Below are positions 31,537-41,998 of a stretch of 64,000 nucleotides of DNA, piece by piece. The notes beneath the pieces are model-generated. The model was not told where the DNA came from, searched no databases, and saw only the letters and a program-made list of their open reading frames with translations. Position 1 is the first letter of the stretch; each line of letters opens with the position of its first letter. Made by a program: the position numbers and the translations under genes. Source of the DNA: Paraburkholderia sacchari (GTDB lineage: Bacteria > Pseudomonadota > Gammaproteobacteria > Burkholderiales > Burkholderiaceae); assembly GCF_000785435.2 (NCBI RefSeq), contig NZ_JTDB02000004.1, positions 537,798 through 601,797 on the forward strand, given 5' to 3'.

Positions 31537-34500
31537 TTAGTTCGCGGGCATCCGCACGCCTCCGTTCAGGACCGTGAGCGCCAGCCCAGGATGGAAGTCC
31601 GAGCGCGCCACATTGCGCTCATTCGGATGCGCTTCCTGCTTCTGGTTGCCCGTGTAGTTGCCCTGATCGCTGTCCGAGGCCGTGCCGTACGGCGTGGAGA
31701 CGCCCTGTGGCCCGGCCGTCGACTGCGCGTACGCGATCGAGCCCAGCGGGATCGGCGACTCGGGCGCGATGATATTGGCGGTGAGGCCACTCGGCTGCTG
31801 GAGCACGTAGTTGCCCGCATCCGCGCCGCTGATCGTCATCGCCGTGCTCACCGGCTTGCCGAAGCCGATCGCCGGATTGTTGAAGTAGCCCACGGTGTCG
31901 TTGCCGAGCGCGACGTTGTCCTGGCCCAGCACGCCCGAAAGCGTTGCGCCGGACAGCGGGTCGAGCACGGTGCCGTCGTAGAAGCGGTTGGTCGTCTGCG
32001 TGCCCACTACCGTGAGCGGCGCGGGCGTGACCGTGACCCAGTCCACGCCGCCCGCGAGCGTGTAGTTGCTGCCGAGCGCCGCGCCGTTGCCGGTCAGCGT
32101 GTAGCCCGAGAGCCCGGCCGCCGCGAAGGACTTCTGGTTGCCCACGTTCTTGTCCGCGAGCGCGCCGGTGCCCGAGAGCGTGAGCGTTTCGCCGTTCACG
32201 CCCTGGAGCACGCCGTTGCTGCCGAACAGGCTCGCCGCTGCGCCGGTGGTCGCGTCGTACACGCGGCTGCCGGTGAGGCTGAGGACGTACGGCGTGATGT
32301 TCGCGGCCGTGGTCGCGGACGTGTTGAACGAGTAGTTGCCCGCGTCCGCGCCGCTCGCCGTGATGCCGTTCACGGCCACCGCGATGCCGTTGCCCACATT
32401 TGGCATGGCGAAATTCGACGACTGCGCGCCGAAGCTCACGTTGTCGCCGCTCAGGATGCCGTTGCTCGCGAGGCCGACCGAAGCGGCCGTGGTGCCGTCG
32501 TAGACCTTGTTCACGCCGGTTGCATTCACGGTGACGTTGAGCGGCGTGATGGTGACCCAGTCGATGCCGCCGACCAGCGTGTAATTGCTGGCGAGCGTCG
32601 AGCCGTTGCCGATCAGCGCGTGGTGCAGGTCGCCCGCCGTGAGCAAAAGCTTCTCGCCCACGTTGCGGCTCGCGAGCGTGCCATTGCCGACCAGCTTCAG
32701 CGTTTCGCCGTTCAGGCCGTCTAGCACACCGTTCCTGCCGAACAAATGGGCGTCGGCGATATTCGTGCCGTCGTAGACGCGCGAGCCCGTGAGATTGAGG
32801 ATGTACGGCGTGATGTCGGCGGTCGTGGTCGCGGTCGTGTTGAACGAGTAGTTGTCGAGGCCGCTGCCCGTGCCCGTGATGCCCGCCACGTTCACCGTGA
32901 TGCCGGTGCCTGCGTTGGGCGTAACGAAGTTCGCGCTGCCGGCCGAGAAGGAAGCGGTATCGCCGCCAATCAGCCCGGTCACGGTCAAGCCATTGAGCGT
33001 CGCGTTGGTCGTGGTGTCGTAGACCTTGTTCTGCGCGCTGGCCGTAATCGTCAGGAGTGCTTTCGTGATGTCGGCGGCAGTCGTCACGGTGTTGGCGAAC
33101 GTGTAGTTGCCGATATCGGAACCGATGCCGAACAGGCTCGCCGTAACTGGAATGTTCTGGCCCACGTGCGGCGTGGCGAAGTTGGCCGGACCATGGCCGA
33201 CATTCGCGTTGTCGTTGCCCGTGAGGCCTTGCACGGTGAAGCTGCCGAGCGTCGCGGCCGTGGTGCCGTCATAGACCTTATTCTGACCCGTGGCAGAGAT
33301 CGTGAGCGCCTTCGGTGTGACAGTCACCCAGTCGTTGCCGCCAGCCAGCGTGTAATTGCTGGCGAGGCCCGTGCCGTTGCCGAGCGCGAGCGTGCCAAGG
33401 TCCGCGAACGGCTTGCGCAGGCCCACGTTCTTGTCCTGCAGATTGGCGGAACCCGTGAGCGCCACCGTCTCGCCGTTCACGCCCGTGAGCGTCCCGTTGG
33501 CGCCGAACAGGCCTGCCGCGGCGCCAACGGTCCCGTCGTAGACGCGCTGACCTTGCAGGCTCAGCACGTACGGATAGATGTCCGCCGTGGTGGTCGCGGT
33601 ATTGCCGAACGTGTAGTTCGAGAGCGTGCGGCCGGTGCCTGTGATGCCCGTTACGTCGACCTCGATGCCGTTGCCCGCGTTCGGCGTGACGAAGTTCGCG
33701 CCTGCGGCCGTGAAGGTGCCGCTCTCGCCCGCCACGAAGCCGGATGCGCTCAGGCCGTTGAGCGTCGCCGTGGTGGTGGCGTCGTAGGTCTTGTTCTGCG
33801 CGCTGGCCGTGATCGTAAGCAGGCGCGGTGTGATGTCCGCGCTCGTCGTCACGACCTTGCTGCCGAACGAGTAGTTGCCGATGTCCGCGCCGTCGGCGTA
33901 CAGGCTCACCGAGATGGGAATGGCCGCGCCGACGTTGGCCTGGGCGAAGGTCGGCGACTGGTAGTAGACGTTCGCGTTGTCGCCCGCCACGAGGCCGTTC
34001 ACGGTGAGGCTGCTGAGCGTCGCGGCCGTGGTGCCGTCGTAGACCTTGTTCTGGCCCGTGGCGGTGATCGAGAGCGGCTTCGGAATGATGTTGACCCAGT
34101 CGCCCTGGCCGGTGCCGAGCGTGTAGTTGCTCGACAGCGCGCCATTGTTGCCCGTGAGCGTGTAGCCCGCCAGGCCATTCGCGGCGAACGCCTGCTGCGG
34201 GTTCACGTTCTTGCTCGCGAGCGTGCCGGCGCCGGAGAGCGTGAGCGTTTCGCCGTTCACGCCGGTGAGCACGCCGTTGTTGCCGAAGAGCGTTGCGGCG
34301 GCGCTGGTGGTGCCGTCGTAAATACGGGTGCCCTGAAGGGTCAGCACATATTGATAGATGTCCGCGGCCGTCGTCGCGGTGTTGGCGAACGTGTAGTTCT
34401 GCGCATCCGAGCCGCTCGCGGCGATGTTCACGGTGACCGGAATGGCGAGGCCCGCGTTCGGCGAGGCGAAGGTCGCGCTGCTCACGCTGAAAGTCGCGTT

Positions 34501-37500
34501 GTCGCCTGCGAGCACGCCCGTGGGCGTGACCCTGGCCGTGGCCACGCTCGTGCCGTTGTAGTAGCGGCTATCCGCACTCGCAGTGAAAGTGACTTGCAGC
34601 GGGGTCACCGTCACCCAGTCGGTGCCGCCCACGACCGTGTAGTTGCTAGCGAGGCCCGTGCCGTTACCGAGCGCGAGCGAACCGAAGTTCGCGAACGGCT
34701 TCTGGACGCCCGCGTTCTTGTCCGTCAGCACGCCGGAGCCCGTGAGCGACAGCGTCTCGCCGTTCACGCCCGTGAGCGTCCCATTCGCGCCGAACAGGCT
34801 CGCGTCGGCGGCCGTGGTGCCGTCGTACGCGCGCGTGCCGGTGAGGTTCAGCACGGCTTGCAGGATGTTCGCCGTGGTCGTCGCGGTGGTGTTGTAGACG
34901 TAGTTGCCCGCGTCCGCGCCAGTGCCGGCGATGCCGTTCACCGTCACCGTCTTGCCGGTGCCCGCGTTGGCCGTGTCGAAGGTCGCGCCGCTGAAGCCGA
35001 AGTTCACCGTGTCGCCCGCCAGCACGCCGTTGGTGCCGACCGATGCCGTGGCGCTGGTATTGCCGTCGTAGGTCTTGTTTTGCGCGGTGGCATCCACGAC
35101 GATGGGACGCGCAACGATATCGCCGGTGAGGCCGGTGGGCTGCGTCAGCGTGTAATTGGCGGCGTCGGTCCCGCTGATCGTCATCGTGCCAGCCGTTACG
35201 TTCTTGCCGATGCCCACGTTCTTGTCCGAGAACGTGCCCGTGGTGTCGTTGCCGAGCGTTACCGTGTCGCCCGCGAAAACGCCGGACAGCGTCGCGCCGC
35301 TCAGTGTGGCGTTGGTGGTGGCGTCGTAGACCTTCGTGTTCACCGTGGTGCCGGTGACAATGAGCGGCGCCTGCGTGACAGTGACCCAGTCGTTGCCGCC
35401 CAGGAGCATGTAATTGCTGGCGAGGCCGCCATTCGCGCCGTCGCCGAGCGCGAGCGTATTGAGCGTGAACGGCTTCTGGGTGCCCACGTTCTTGTCGTTC
35501 AGCACGCCCGAGCCGGTCAGCGCGAGCGTTTCACCATTGACGCCATTGACCGTGCCGCCCGGCGCGAACAGGCTCGCGTTGGCATTGGTCGTCGCGTCGT
35601 AGACACGCTGCCCCGTCAGATTGATCACGTACGGCGTGATGTCGGCCGTGGTCGTGGTGCTGCTATTCGTGAACGTGTAATTGCCCGCGTCGGCGCCGCC
35701 TTCGCTGATGCCCAGCACCGTCACGAGCTTGCCCGTGCCCACGTCCTTCGTGCCGAAATTGGCCGATGTCTGGCTGAAGGTCACGTTGTCGCCCGCAATG
35801 ACGCCCGGGCTGCTCAGGTGGACCGTTGCGTTCGTGTTGCCGTCGTAGACCTTGTTGTCGGCCTGCGCCACCACGTTGACGCTGAGTTGGGTGATGTCCG
35901 CGAAAATGTCGCCGGGCTGGCTGAGCGTGTAATTGCCCGCATCGGAGCCCGAGATCGTCATGCTCGTATAGACGGGCTTGTGGGTACCGACGTTCTTGTC
36001 CGAGAACTGGCCTTGGGTGTCGTTGCCAAGCACCACGTTATCCGTGCCCAGCACGCCCAGAAGTGTCGCATTCTGCAGCACCGCGTTGGTGTTGCCGTCG
36101 TACACCTTGTTCTGCGCGGTGGTACCCGCGACGGTCAGCAGCGCGGGCGTGATCGTGACCCAGTCGGTGCCGCCCACGAGCGTGTAGTTGCTCGCCTTGG
36201 CCGCGCCGTTGCCGGTCAACGTATAGCCCGCAAGGCCACCCGACGCGAACGCCTTCTGGTTGCCCACGTTCTTGTCCGTGAGCGCGCCGGTGCCCGAGAG
36301 CGTGAGCGTCTCGCCGTTCTGCCCCTGGAGCACGCCGTTGCTGCCGAATAGCGTCGCGACCGCGCTGGCCGTGGCGTCGTAGACGCGCGTGCCCTGCAGA
36401 TTCAGGATGCGCTGCGTGATGTTCGCGGTGGTGTCCGCGGTGGTGTTGGTGAACACGTAGTTGCCCGCGTCCGCGCCGCTCGCGGTAATGCCACTCACGT
36501 GCACCGCGAGGTTGGCGCCCACGTCCGACTGCGAGAAGTTGGCGGCCGTATCGGTGAAGCTCACCTGGTCGCCCGCCACCACGGCGGTGCTGCTCAAGCC
36601 AACTTGCGCGGTGGTCGTGCCGTCGTACTGCTTGTCCTTGCCGGTGGCCACGATGACCGCACCGTTCAGCGGCGTGATGCTCGCGGTAATGCCGGTGGGC
36701 TGCACCAGCACGTAGTTGCCCGCATCGGTGCCCGAGATCGTCATGCTCGTGGACACCGGCTTGTTGTTGCCCACGTTCTTGGTGTCGAACAGGCCGGCCG
36801 TGTCGTTGCCGAGCGTGACGGCGTCGCTGCCAAGCACGCCGCTCAGCAGCGCGTTATGCAGGTTCGCATTGCGGTTGCCGTCGTAGACCTTGTCGTCCGC
36901 AGTCGTGTTGAGCACCGTGAGCGTCGCGGGCGTGATGGTCACCCAGTCGGTGCCGCCCGCCAGCGTGTAGTTGCTCGCGAGGCCGCTGCCGTCGGTGAGC
37001 GCGAGCGTCCCGAGGTTCGCGAACGGCTGCTGCTTGCCCACGTTCTTCGTGGTCAGCACGCCGGAGCCGGTCAGGCCCAGCGTCTGGCCGTTGACGCCGT
37101 CGATCACGCCGTTGCTGGTCAGGAACAGGCTCGCGTTCGCGCCGGTGGTGGCGTCGTAGACGCGCGTGCCGGTCAGGTTGATGATTTTCGGCGTGATCTG
37201 GCCGAGCGGGCCGGTGGCCTCGGTCGGCAGCGCGTAGTTCGACAGGTTCGTGCCCAGCGCCGCTGAGAAGTCCGAAGGTTCGAGCGTCGCGCCGATGCCG
37301 ATGTTGGTGCCCACGTTCGGCGAGAAATAGCCGCTCGAAGCCGTCTGGGTGACGGTGGCGCTCTGGTTGCCCACGAAGCCCGAGATGCCGAAGTCCGAAG
37401 GGGCGAGCCGCACCGAAGTCGTGCCGTCGTACTGCTTGACCGGGTCGCCGGTGATGGTGACCGTGAGCGGCCGCGGCGTGATATTGGCGATCAGGTTCTG

Positions 37501-40500
37501 CGGCTGCTGCACCGAGTAGTTGCCTGCCTGCGCGCCGGAGAGCGTGAAGCCGCTGGCTGTGACGGCAATGTTCGTGCCCACGTTCGGCGTGGCGAACGTG
37601 CCCGAGGCGTTGCCGGCGGCGAGCGAGACGTTGTCGCTGCCGAGCACGCCCGAGAGCGTCGCGCCCGTGGTGGTAATGGTGGCGGCGGTCGTGCTGTCGT
37701 AGGCCTTGTTGTTCGCCAGCGCGCCGTTCACGATCAGCGGCGCGGGCGTGATGTTCGCGGTGAGCCCGGTGATCGGCTGCAGCACGTAGTTGCCGGCCGC
37801 GCTGCCCGCAATGCTGAAACCGTTCGCAGTCACGGCGATGTTGTTGCCCACGTTGGACTGCGCGAACGTGCCGCTCGTGGACGTGTTGAGCGTGACGTTG
37901 CCGCTGTCGATCGGCACCACGCCCGCGAGCTGCGCGCTGCTCACGTCGAGCGTGTCGGCGGTGGTCGTGTCGTAAACCTTGTTGGTCCCGTAGGTGTTGA
38001 TGACGTACAGCGGCGCCGGCGTGATCGTGCCGGGACCCACGGCCGTGGTCGGCAGCAGGTAGTTGCTGAGCAGCGTGCCGCTGTTGGCCGTGTAGTTGCT
38101 CGGCACGAGCGAACCGGTGATGAGGCGCGTGCCCACGTTCGCCGAGCCGTAAGTGAATTGCGCGGTGGGCGTGATGCTGGCGCCCTCGCCGCTCACGAAG
38201 CCGCTGATCTGCAGGTTGCTGCCGGTCACGCGCGCGATCGTGTCGCCGTTGTAGACCTTGGTCGGGTTGCCGACGATCGTGACGATCAGTTGGGCCGGCA
38301 GAATCGAGCCCATCCCGTAAGCAGAAACCGGGAACGAGTAGTTGTTCAGGTCTGTGCCCGCGTTGGCCGTGAGGTCGGACTGGTTGAGGCTCGCCGTGAC
38401 CGGCTGCTGGCCCACGTCCTTGGTCGCGTAGCTTCCGGTGATCGTGTGGTTCACCGTCGCGCCCTGGCCAGGCACGAAGCCGCTGAAAGTGAAATCGCTG
38501 GCCGGAATCGTGGCGACGGTGTTGCCGTCGTAGGTCTTCGACGGGTTGTTCGTGATCTGCGCCGTCAAGGTGCCGGGGTTGATCTGCCGCTTCACGATCG
38601 TCCCCAAGCCCGTTGCCGTGGTCGGCAAGAGGTAGTTGGAAAGCAGCGTGTTCGGCCCGGCCTGGAAGTCGCCCGCCGGCAGGGTCGAGGTCACCACCCA
38701 GTAGCCGACGTTGGACGACGCATAGGTGCCGGACGGCGGATACGGGTTGAGCGTGATGGACTCGCCCGGAATCGCTCCGGTTACCTGATAGTTGTTCGCG
38801 CCGAGCGTGGCGACGTCGTTGCCGTCGTAGACCTTGGTCGGGTTGTTGATGATGCTGACCTGGACCGGCTGGGGCGTGATGGTGCCGGCCGGGGCCGTGA
38901 TCGTGGGCGGGAACGAGTAGTTCGACAGCAACGTGCCGGGGCCCGGCACGAAATCCGAAGGCGTGATGCTCCCTGTGATGCGAATGTTGGTGCCCGCATT
39001 CGGCGAGGCATAAGTTGCCGAGGCCTGGCCGATGGTCGCGCTCTGTCCCGCCACGAAACCCGACATCGTGTAGTCAGATTGGCTCAGCACGACGTTGACG
39101 GTGCCGTCGTAGACCTTGGTCGGCGCGCCGATGAAAGTGATGGTCAGCGGCGCGGGCGTGATGTTCGCCGTGAGCCCCGTGATGCCCGCCACCGAATAAT
39201 TGCCCGCCGCCGAGCCGCCCAGCGTCATGCCGTTGACCGAGATGGCCAGGTTGTTGCCCACGTTGGACTGGCTGAAGGTGCCGGCGGCCCCGCCGGTCGA
39301 GAGCGAAACGCTGCCCGCGTCCGAGGGCACGAGGCCCGAAATCGTGGCATTGCTGACGTTCAGCGGCGCCGTGGTGGTGCCGTCGTACACCTTGTCGCTG
39401 GCCGTCACGCCCGTGATCGTCACGAGCTTGGGCGTGATATTCGCTGCCAGGTAGCTGGGCACCACGATCTGGTAGTTGGCGGCCTTGGCGCCCGTGAGCG
39501 TGAAGCCCGAGGGGATCACCGAAATGCCGTTGCCCACGTTGGGCGTCACGAAATTGCCGGCCGCGCCGCTCGAATCCAGCGCGACTTGCCCGCTGTCCGA
39601 GCTGATCACGCCAAAGAGCGATGCACCGCTCGTGTTGAGCGTGGCGGCCCGCGTGCCGTCGTAGACCTTGTTGCTCGCGATCAGCCCGCTGATGAGCAGC
39701 GGCGCCTGCGTGATGGTGCCAATGCCCGTCGCCGTCGCCGGCAGCGTGTAGTTCGCGAGGTTGGTGCCGTTGTTCGCGACGAAGTTGGTCGACGTGAAGG
39801 TCGCGTTGATGGGGATGTTCGAGCCCGCATTGGCGCTCGCGTACGAGACCGAACTCGCCTGGTTCACGCTCGCGCCCTGGCCGGCCACGAATCCCGTGAA
39901 TTGGTAATCGCTGGCCGGGAGCGTCGCCGAGGTCGTGCCGTCGTAGACCTTGGTCGGGTTGTTGACGATGCTGACCGAGAGCGGCGCGGGCGTGATCGTG
40001 CCGATGTCGGCCGAGGCCAGGCCCTTCGCCTGGTAGCCGTAGGCCGGGATTCCGCCCGCCGTGGTGACCACCACGCCCGCGAACGTGGTGGGCGAATTCA
40101 CCGTGATGTTCGTGCCCGCGTTGGACGTGGCGTAGGTGCCCGTCGCGCTGGCGACGATGTCGCCGTTCACGAGGCCGGTCGTCACGAGATTCGCGTTGGT
40201 CAGGTGCGCGGTGGTCGTGCCATCGTAGACCTTGGTCACGCTGCCGGTCAGCCCCGTCAGGGTGATCGTGGGCGCGAGACTGTAGAGGAAGCCGTTGCCG
40301 GAGGCCGCCGGCGTCGTGCCATAGGGCGCGTTGTACTGCACGTATGAAGGCGTGAGGCCGCCCGTGGTGTCGCGGCGCGGGTCGCTCGAATAGATCAGCC
40401 ACGGCGCAGAGGTGCCCGTGCTCACGGCTGCGGCGCCCGCGTTGTTCACGAAGTTGCCGCCGGTTCCCAGCGTGACGCCGGTGCCGCCGACAATGGAGCC

Positions 40501-41862
40501 GCCCGCGTTGATCGTCAGGTTGCCGCCGTGCGCCCCCATTGTCACGCCACCCGCGCCGTTCACGCCCGCGTTCACGTTGATGGCGTTGTACGCGTCGAGC
40601 GTCAGGCTCGCGGCCGCATTGGTCCAGCTGATAGGCGCGGCAACGGTGATATCGCCATTGCCCGGAGTCTGCACGCCGGCGCCCGTTGCGCCCGATGCCG
40701 TGGTCTGCTCGACCACGTTCGTGCCGCCGTTGAGCGTGCCCGAAATGGTGCTGGCCGCATTGGCGTCGATGGTCAGGTCGGTCGGGTCCACGAGCCACGT
40801 GCCGGCGCGCCCGAGCGGCGCCGCCGCCGTGATCCGCGTGCCCGGCGCGAGGTTGAAATGCGCCGCCGAAGTTTCGATAAAGCCGCCGTTGCCGCCATTT
40901 GGCGCACTGGCGTCGAGCGTGCCGCCCACGTTGACCGTGCCCGACTCCATGCCGCCCAGCAGCACGATCGAGCCGTCGCGGTTCTCGACGGTCTGCGCGC
41001 GGATCTTGCCCGTGTTGTTCACGGCGCTCGCGAGCAGCGCGTCCTTCGCGCCCGCGGTCATGATCACCTGGCCGCCATCGGCGACCATCAATTGATTATT
41101 CTCGGCCAGGTTGTTGAGCGTGCTCGCATCGACCTGGATATGCACGAGGCGCGAGCCGTCGAACGTAAGGGTCGCGGCGCTGCCGCCCGCCAGCGCGATC
41201 GTGCCGAGCCGCGCGCTAATGAGCCCCTGGTTCGAAACGCGATTGCCGAGCAGCGCGACATAGCCGCCATCGGCCGCCGTGATCGAGCCCTGGTTGATCA
41301 CGCTGCCCTGCCCGTTGCCGCTAAAGCGCCGCTTGCTGCTGCCGAGCGTGTTCGGGTCGACGTCGAGCGTGGATGCCACGATGCCGCCGACATTCACGCG
41401 CGCCGACGGCCCGAACAGCACGCCGTTGGGGTTGATCAGCCAGACCTGGCCGTTGGCGTTGAGGTTGCCGAGCACGGCGCTGGGCGTGCTGCCGAGAATG
41501 CGGTTGACCGCCAGCGCGTTCGCGCCCGGCTGCACGAAATTGACCGTATTGCCGGCCCCGACGTTAAAGCTCTGCCAATTCAGCTGCAGCGTCTGGCTGC
41601 CCTGCTGGATGGTCGTGACCGCGCCCGCCTGGCTGATCGAACCTACGCCCGAAACGATCTGGCCGCCGGTGGGCGCGCCCGCGGCAAGCGCCGGACCAAT
41701 CAGCACGAATGGCATGCCCGCTGCGAAGATCAACGCCAACACGCGCCTGAAGCCCTTGCCGGTTCGGCTCGCGCCTCTGCCAGCACGCCGCGTCGCAAGC
41801 TCCGACGCGACTACCCATTGCCTAAGCGAACGATTCCAGCACAAACGGTAAATGTGATTCAT
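31537..41862 (-). CDS. giant TpsA exoprotein with YDG/MBG-type repeats
   Basis: 3441 residues. It starts MNHIYRLCWNRSLRQWVV, an extended signal peptide (ESPR) ending near AAGAPTGG; the upstream frame to 41919 lacks this signature. A haemagglutination-activity/TPS domain follows (about 62-310: SQTLQLNWQSFNVGAGNTV, VWLINPNGVLFGPSARV). After a linker, about 32 repeats of roughly 80-90 residues, each opened by K-V-Y-D-G or R-V-Y-D, occupy residues 540-3300, then a short Pro/Gly tail ending VRMPAN. YDG/MBG repeats build beta-sandwich stalks in bacterial adhesins. The protein is secreted by the downstream TpsB; a surface-adhesion or biofilm role is likely. No toxin or cell-wall anchor is visible at the C-terminus. 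The frame is intact throughout despite the repeats. Confidence 0.95.
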   Translation of the reverse strand: MNHIYRLCWNRSLRQWVVASELATRRAGRGASRTGKGFRRVLALIFAAGMPFVLIGPALAAGAPTGGQIVSGVGSISQAGAVTTIQQGSQTLQLNWQSFNVGAGNTVNFVQPGANALAVNRILGSTPSAVLGNLNANGQVWLINPNGVLFGPSARVNVGGIVASTLDVDPNTLGSSKRRFSGNGQGSVINQGSITAADGGYVALLGNRVSNQGLISARLGTIALAGGSAATLTFDGSRLVHIQVDASTLNNLAENNQLMVADGGQVIMTAGAKDALLASAVNNTGKIRAQTVENRDGSIVLLGGMESGTVNVGGTLDASAPNGGNGGFIETSAAHFNLAPGTRITAAAPLGRAGTWLVDPTDLTIDANAASTISGTLNGGTNVVEQTTASGATGAGVQTPGNGDITVAAPISWTNAAASLTLDAYNAINVNAGVNGAGGVTMGAHGGNLTINAGGSIVGGTGVTLGTGGNFVNNAGAAAVSTGTSAPWLIYSSDPRRDTTGGLTPSYVQYNAPYGTTPAASGNGFLYSLAPTITLTGLTGSVTKVYDGTTTAHLTNANLVTTGLVNGDIVASATGTYATSNAGTNITVNSPTTFAGVVVTTAGGIPAYGYQAKGLASADIGTITPAPLSVSIVNNPTKVYDGTTSATLPASDYQFTGFVAGQGASVNQASSVSYASANAGSNIPINATFTSTNFVANNGTNLANYTLPATATGIGTITQAPLLISGLIASNKVYDGTRAATLNTSGASLFGVISSDSGQVALDSSGAAGNFVTPNVGNGISVIPSGFTLTGAKAANYQIVVPSYLAANITPKLVTITGVTASDKVYDGTTTAPLNVSNATISGLVPSDAGSVSLSTGGAAGTFSQSNVGNNLAISVNGMTLGGSAAGNYSVAGITGLTANITPAPLTITFIGAPTKVYDGTVNVVLSQSDYTMSGFVAGQSATIGQASATYASPNAGTNIRITGSITPSDFVPGPGTLLSNYSFPPTITAPAGTITPQPVQVSIINNPTKVYDGNDVATLGANNYQVTGAIPGESITLNPYPPSGTYASSNVGYWVVTSTLPAGDFQAGPNTLLSNYLLPTTATGLGTIVKRQINPGTLTAQITNNPSKTYDGNTVATIPASDFTFSGFVPGQGATVNHTITGSYATKDVGQQPVTASLNQSDLTANAGTDLNNYSFPVSAYGMGSILPAQLIVTIVGNPTKVYNGDTIARVTGSNLQISGFVSGEGASITPTAQFTYGSANVGTRLITGSLVPSNYTANSGTLLSNYLLPTTAVGPGTITPAPLYVINTYGTNKVYDTTTADTLDVSSAQLAGVVPIDSGNVTLNTSTSGTFAQSNVGNNIAVTANGFSIAGSAAGNYVLQPITGLTANITPAPLIVNGALANNKAYDSTTAATITTTGATLSGVLGSDNVSLAAGNASGTFATPNVGTNIAVTASGFTLSGAQAGNYSVQQPQNLIANITPRPLTVTITGDPVKQYDGTTSVRLAPSDFGISGFVGNQSATVTQTASSGYFSPNVGTNIGIGATLEPSDFSAALGTNLSNYALPTEATGPLGQITPKIINLTGTRVYDATTGANASLFLTSNGVIDGVNGQTLGLTGSGVLTTKNVGKQQPFANLGTLALTDGSGLASNYTLAGGTDWVTITPATLTVLNTTADDKVYDGNRNANLHNALLSGVLGSDAVTLGNDTAGLFDTKNVGNNKPVSTSMTISGTDAGNYVLVQPTGITASITPLNGAVIVATGKDKQYDGTTTAQVGLSSTAVVAGDQVSFTDTAANFSQSDVGANLAVHVSGITASGADAGNYVFTNTTADTTANITQRILNLQGTRVYDATASAVATLFGSNGVLQGQNGETLTLSGTGALTDKNVGNQKAFASGGLAGYTLTGNGAAKASNYTLVGGTDWVTITPALLTVAGTTAQNKVYDGNTNAVLQNATLLGVLGTDNVVLGNDTQGQFSDKNVGTHKPVYTSMTISGSDAGNYTLSQPGDIFADITQLSVNVVAQADNKVYDGNTNATVHLSSPGVIAGDNVTFSQTSANFGTKDVGTGKLVTVLGISEGGADAGNYTFTNSSTTTTADITPYVINLTGQRVYDATTNANASLFAPGGTVNGVNGETLALTGSGVLNDKNVGTQKPFTLNTLALGDGANGGLASNYMLLGGNDWVTVTQAPLIVTGTTVNTKVYDATTNATLSGATLSGVFAGDTVTLGNDTTGTFSDKNVGIGKNVTAGTMTISGTDAANYTLTQPTGLTGDIVARPIVVDATAQNKTYDGNTSATASVGTNGVLAGDTVNFGFSGATFDTANAGTGKTVTVNGIAGTGADAGNYVYNTTATTTANILQAVLNLTGTRAYDGTTAADASLFGANGTLTGVNGETLSLTGSGVLTDKNAGVQKPFANFGSLALGNGTGLASNYTVVGGTDWVTVTPLQVTFTASADSRYYNGTSVATARVTPTGVLAGDNATFSVSSATFASPNAGLAIPVTVNIAASGSDAQNYTFANTATTAADIYQYVLTLQGTRIYDGTTSAAATLFGNNGVLTGVNGETLTLSGAGTLASKNVNPQQAFAANGLAGYTLTGNNGALSSNYTLGTGQGDWVNIIPKPLSITATGQNKVYDGTTAATLSSLTVNGLVAGDNANVYYQSPTFAQANVGAAIPISVSLYADGADIGNYSFGSKVVTTSADITPRLLTITASAQNKTYDATTTATLNGLSASGFVAGESGTFTAAGANFVTPNAGNGIEVDVTGITGTGRTLSNYTFGNTATTTADIYPYVLSLQGQRVYDGTVGAAAGLFGANGTLTGVNGETVALTGSANLQDKNVGLRKPFADLGTLALGNGTGLASNYTLAGGNDWVTVTPKALTISATGQNKVYDGTTAATLGSFTVQGLTGNDNANVGHGPANFATPHVGQNIPVTASLFGIGSDIGNYTFANTVTTAADITKALLTITASAQNKVYDTTTNATLNGLTVTGLIGGDTASFSAGSANFVTPNAGTGITVNVAGITGTGSGLDNYSFNTTATTTADITPYILNLTGSRVYDGTNIADAHLFGRNGVLDGLNGETLKLVGNGTLASRNVGEKLLLTAGDLHHALIGNGSTLASNYTLVGGIDWVTITPLNVTVNATGVNKVYDGTTAASVGLASNGILSGDNVSFGAQSSNFAMPNVGNGIAVAVNGITASGADAGNYSFNTSATTAANITPYVLSLTGSRVYDATTGAAASLFGSNGVLQGVNGETLTLSGTGALADKNVGNQKSFAAAGLSGYTLTGNGAALGSNYTLAGGVDWVTVTPAPLTVVGTQTTNRFYDGTVLDPLSGATLSGVLGQDNVALGNDTVGYFNNPAIGFGKPVSTAMTISGADAGNYVLQQPSGLTANIIAPESPIPLGSIAYAQSTAGPQGVSTPYGTASDSDQGNYTGNQKQEAHPNERNVARSDFHPGLALTVLNGGVRMPAN
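31950..40240 (-). repeat. coding tandem repeats of the TpsA protein (about 32 units)
   Basis: By counting the opening Y-D-G/Y-D-A signature I find about 32 units of mean length 259 bases. Two kinds are distinguishable: type A (K-V-Y-D-G-T-T, closing in a GNYxLxxP-like strand) and a longer type B (L-x-G-x-R-V-Y-D, with FGxNGxLxGVNGETL and D-K-N-V-G). The first eleven units are all type A; from then on the order follows B-A-A triplets with a few losses. Units are diverged in sequence, not identical. Confidence 0.85.
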
Positions 41863-41998
41863 GGCATCGCCCAACGGATTCAGTAAAGGAGCAATAGCGA
41901 GCCGGCAAAAGGCAGGCAACTAACTCAAAGCGCGGCGCGACCGTTTAGAGATCGTCCTTTGGCAGATATGCAAGTTTTCGTAATTCGGCATAAACGTG

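Noticed and set aside
32746..36351. 1201-codon open frame on the plus strand inside the TpsA gene, and a 729-codon one at 38158-40347
   Set aside because: They are antisense to the intact repeat coding region; their products are low-complexity Arg/Val/Ala strings produced by the GC-rich repeats, without domains or ribosome sites.
31950..40240. Regularly spaced repeats as a CRISPR array
   Set aside because: Units are about 260 bases, diverged and coding in one intact frame; no short identical repeats or cas genes.
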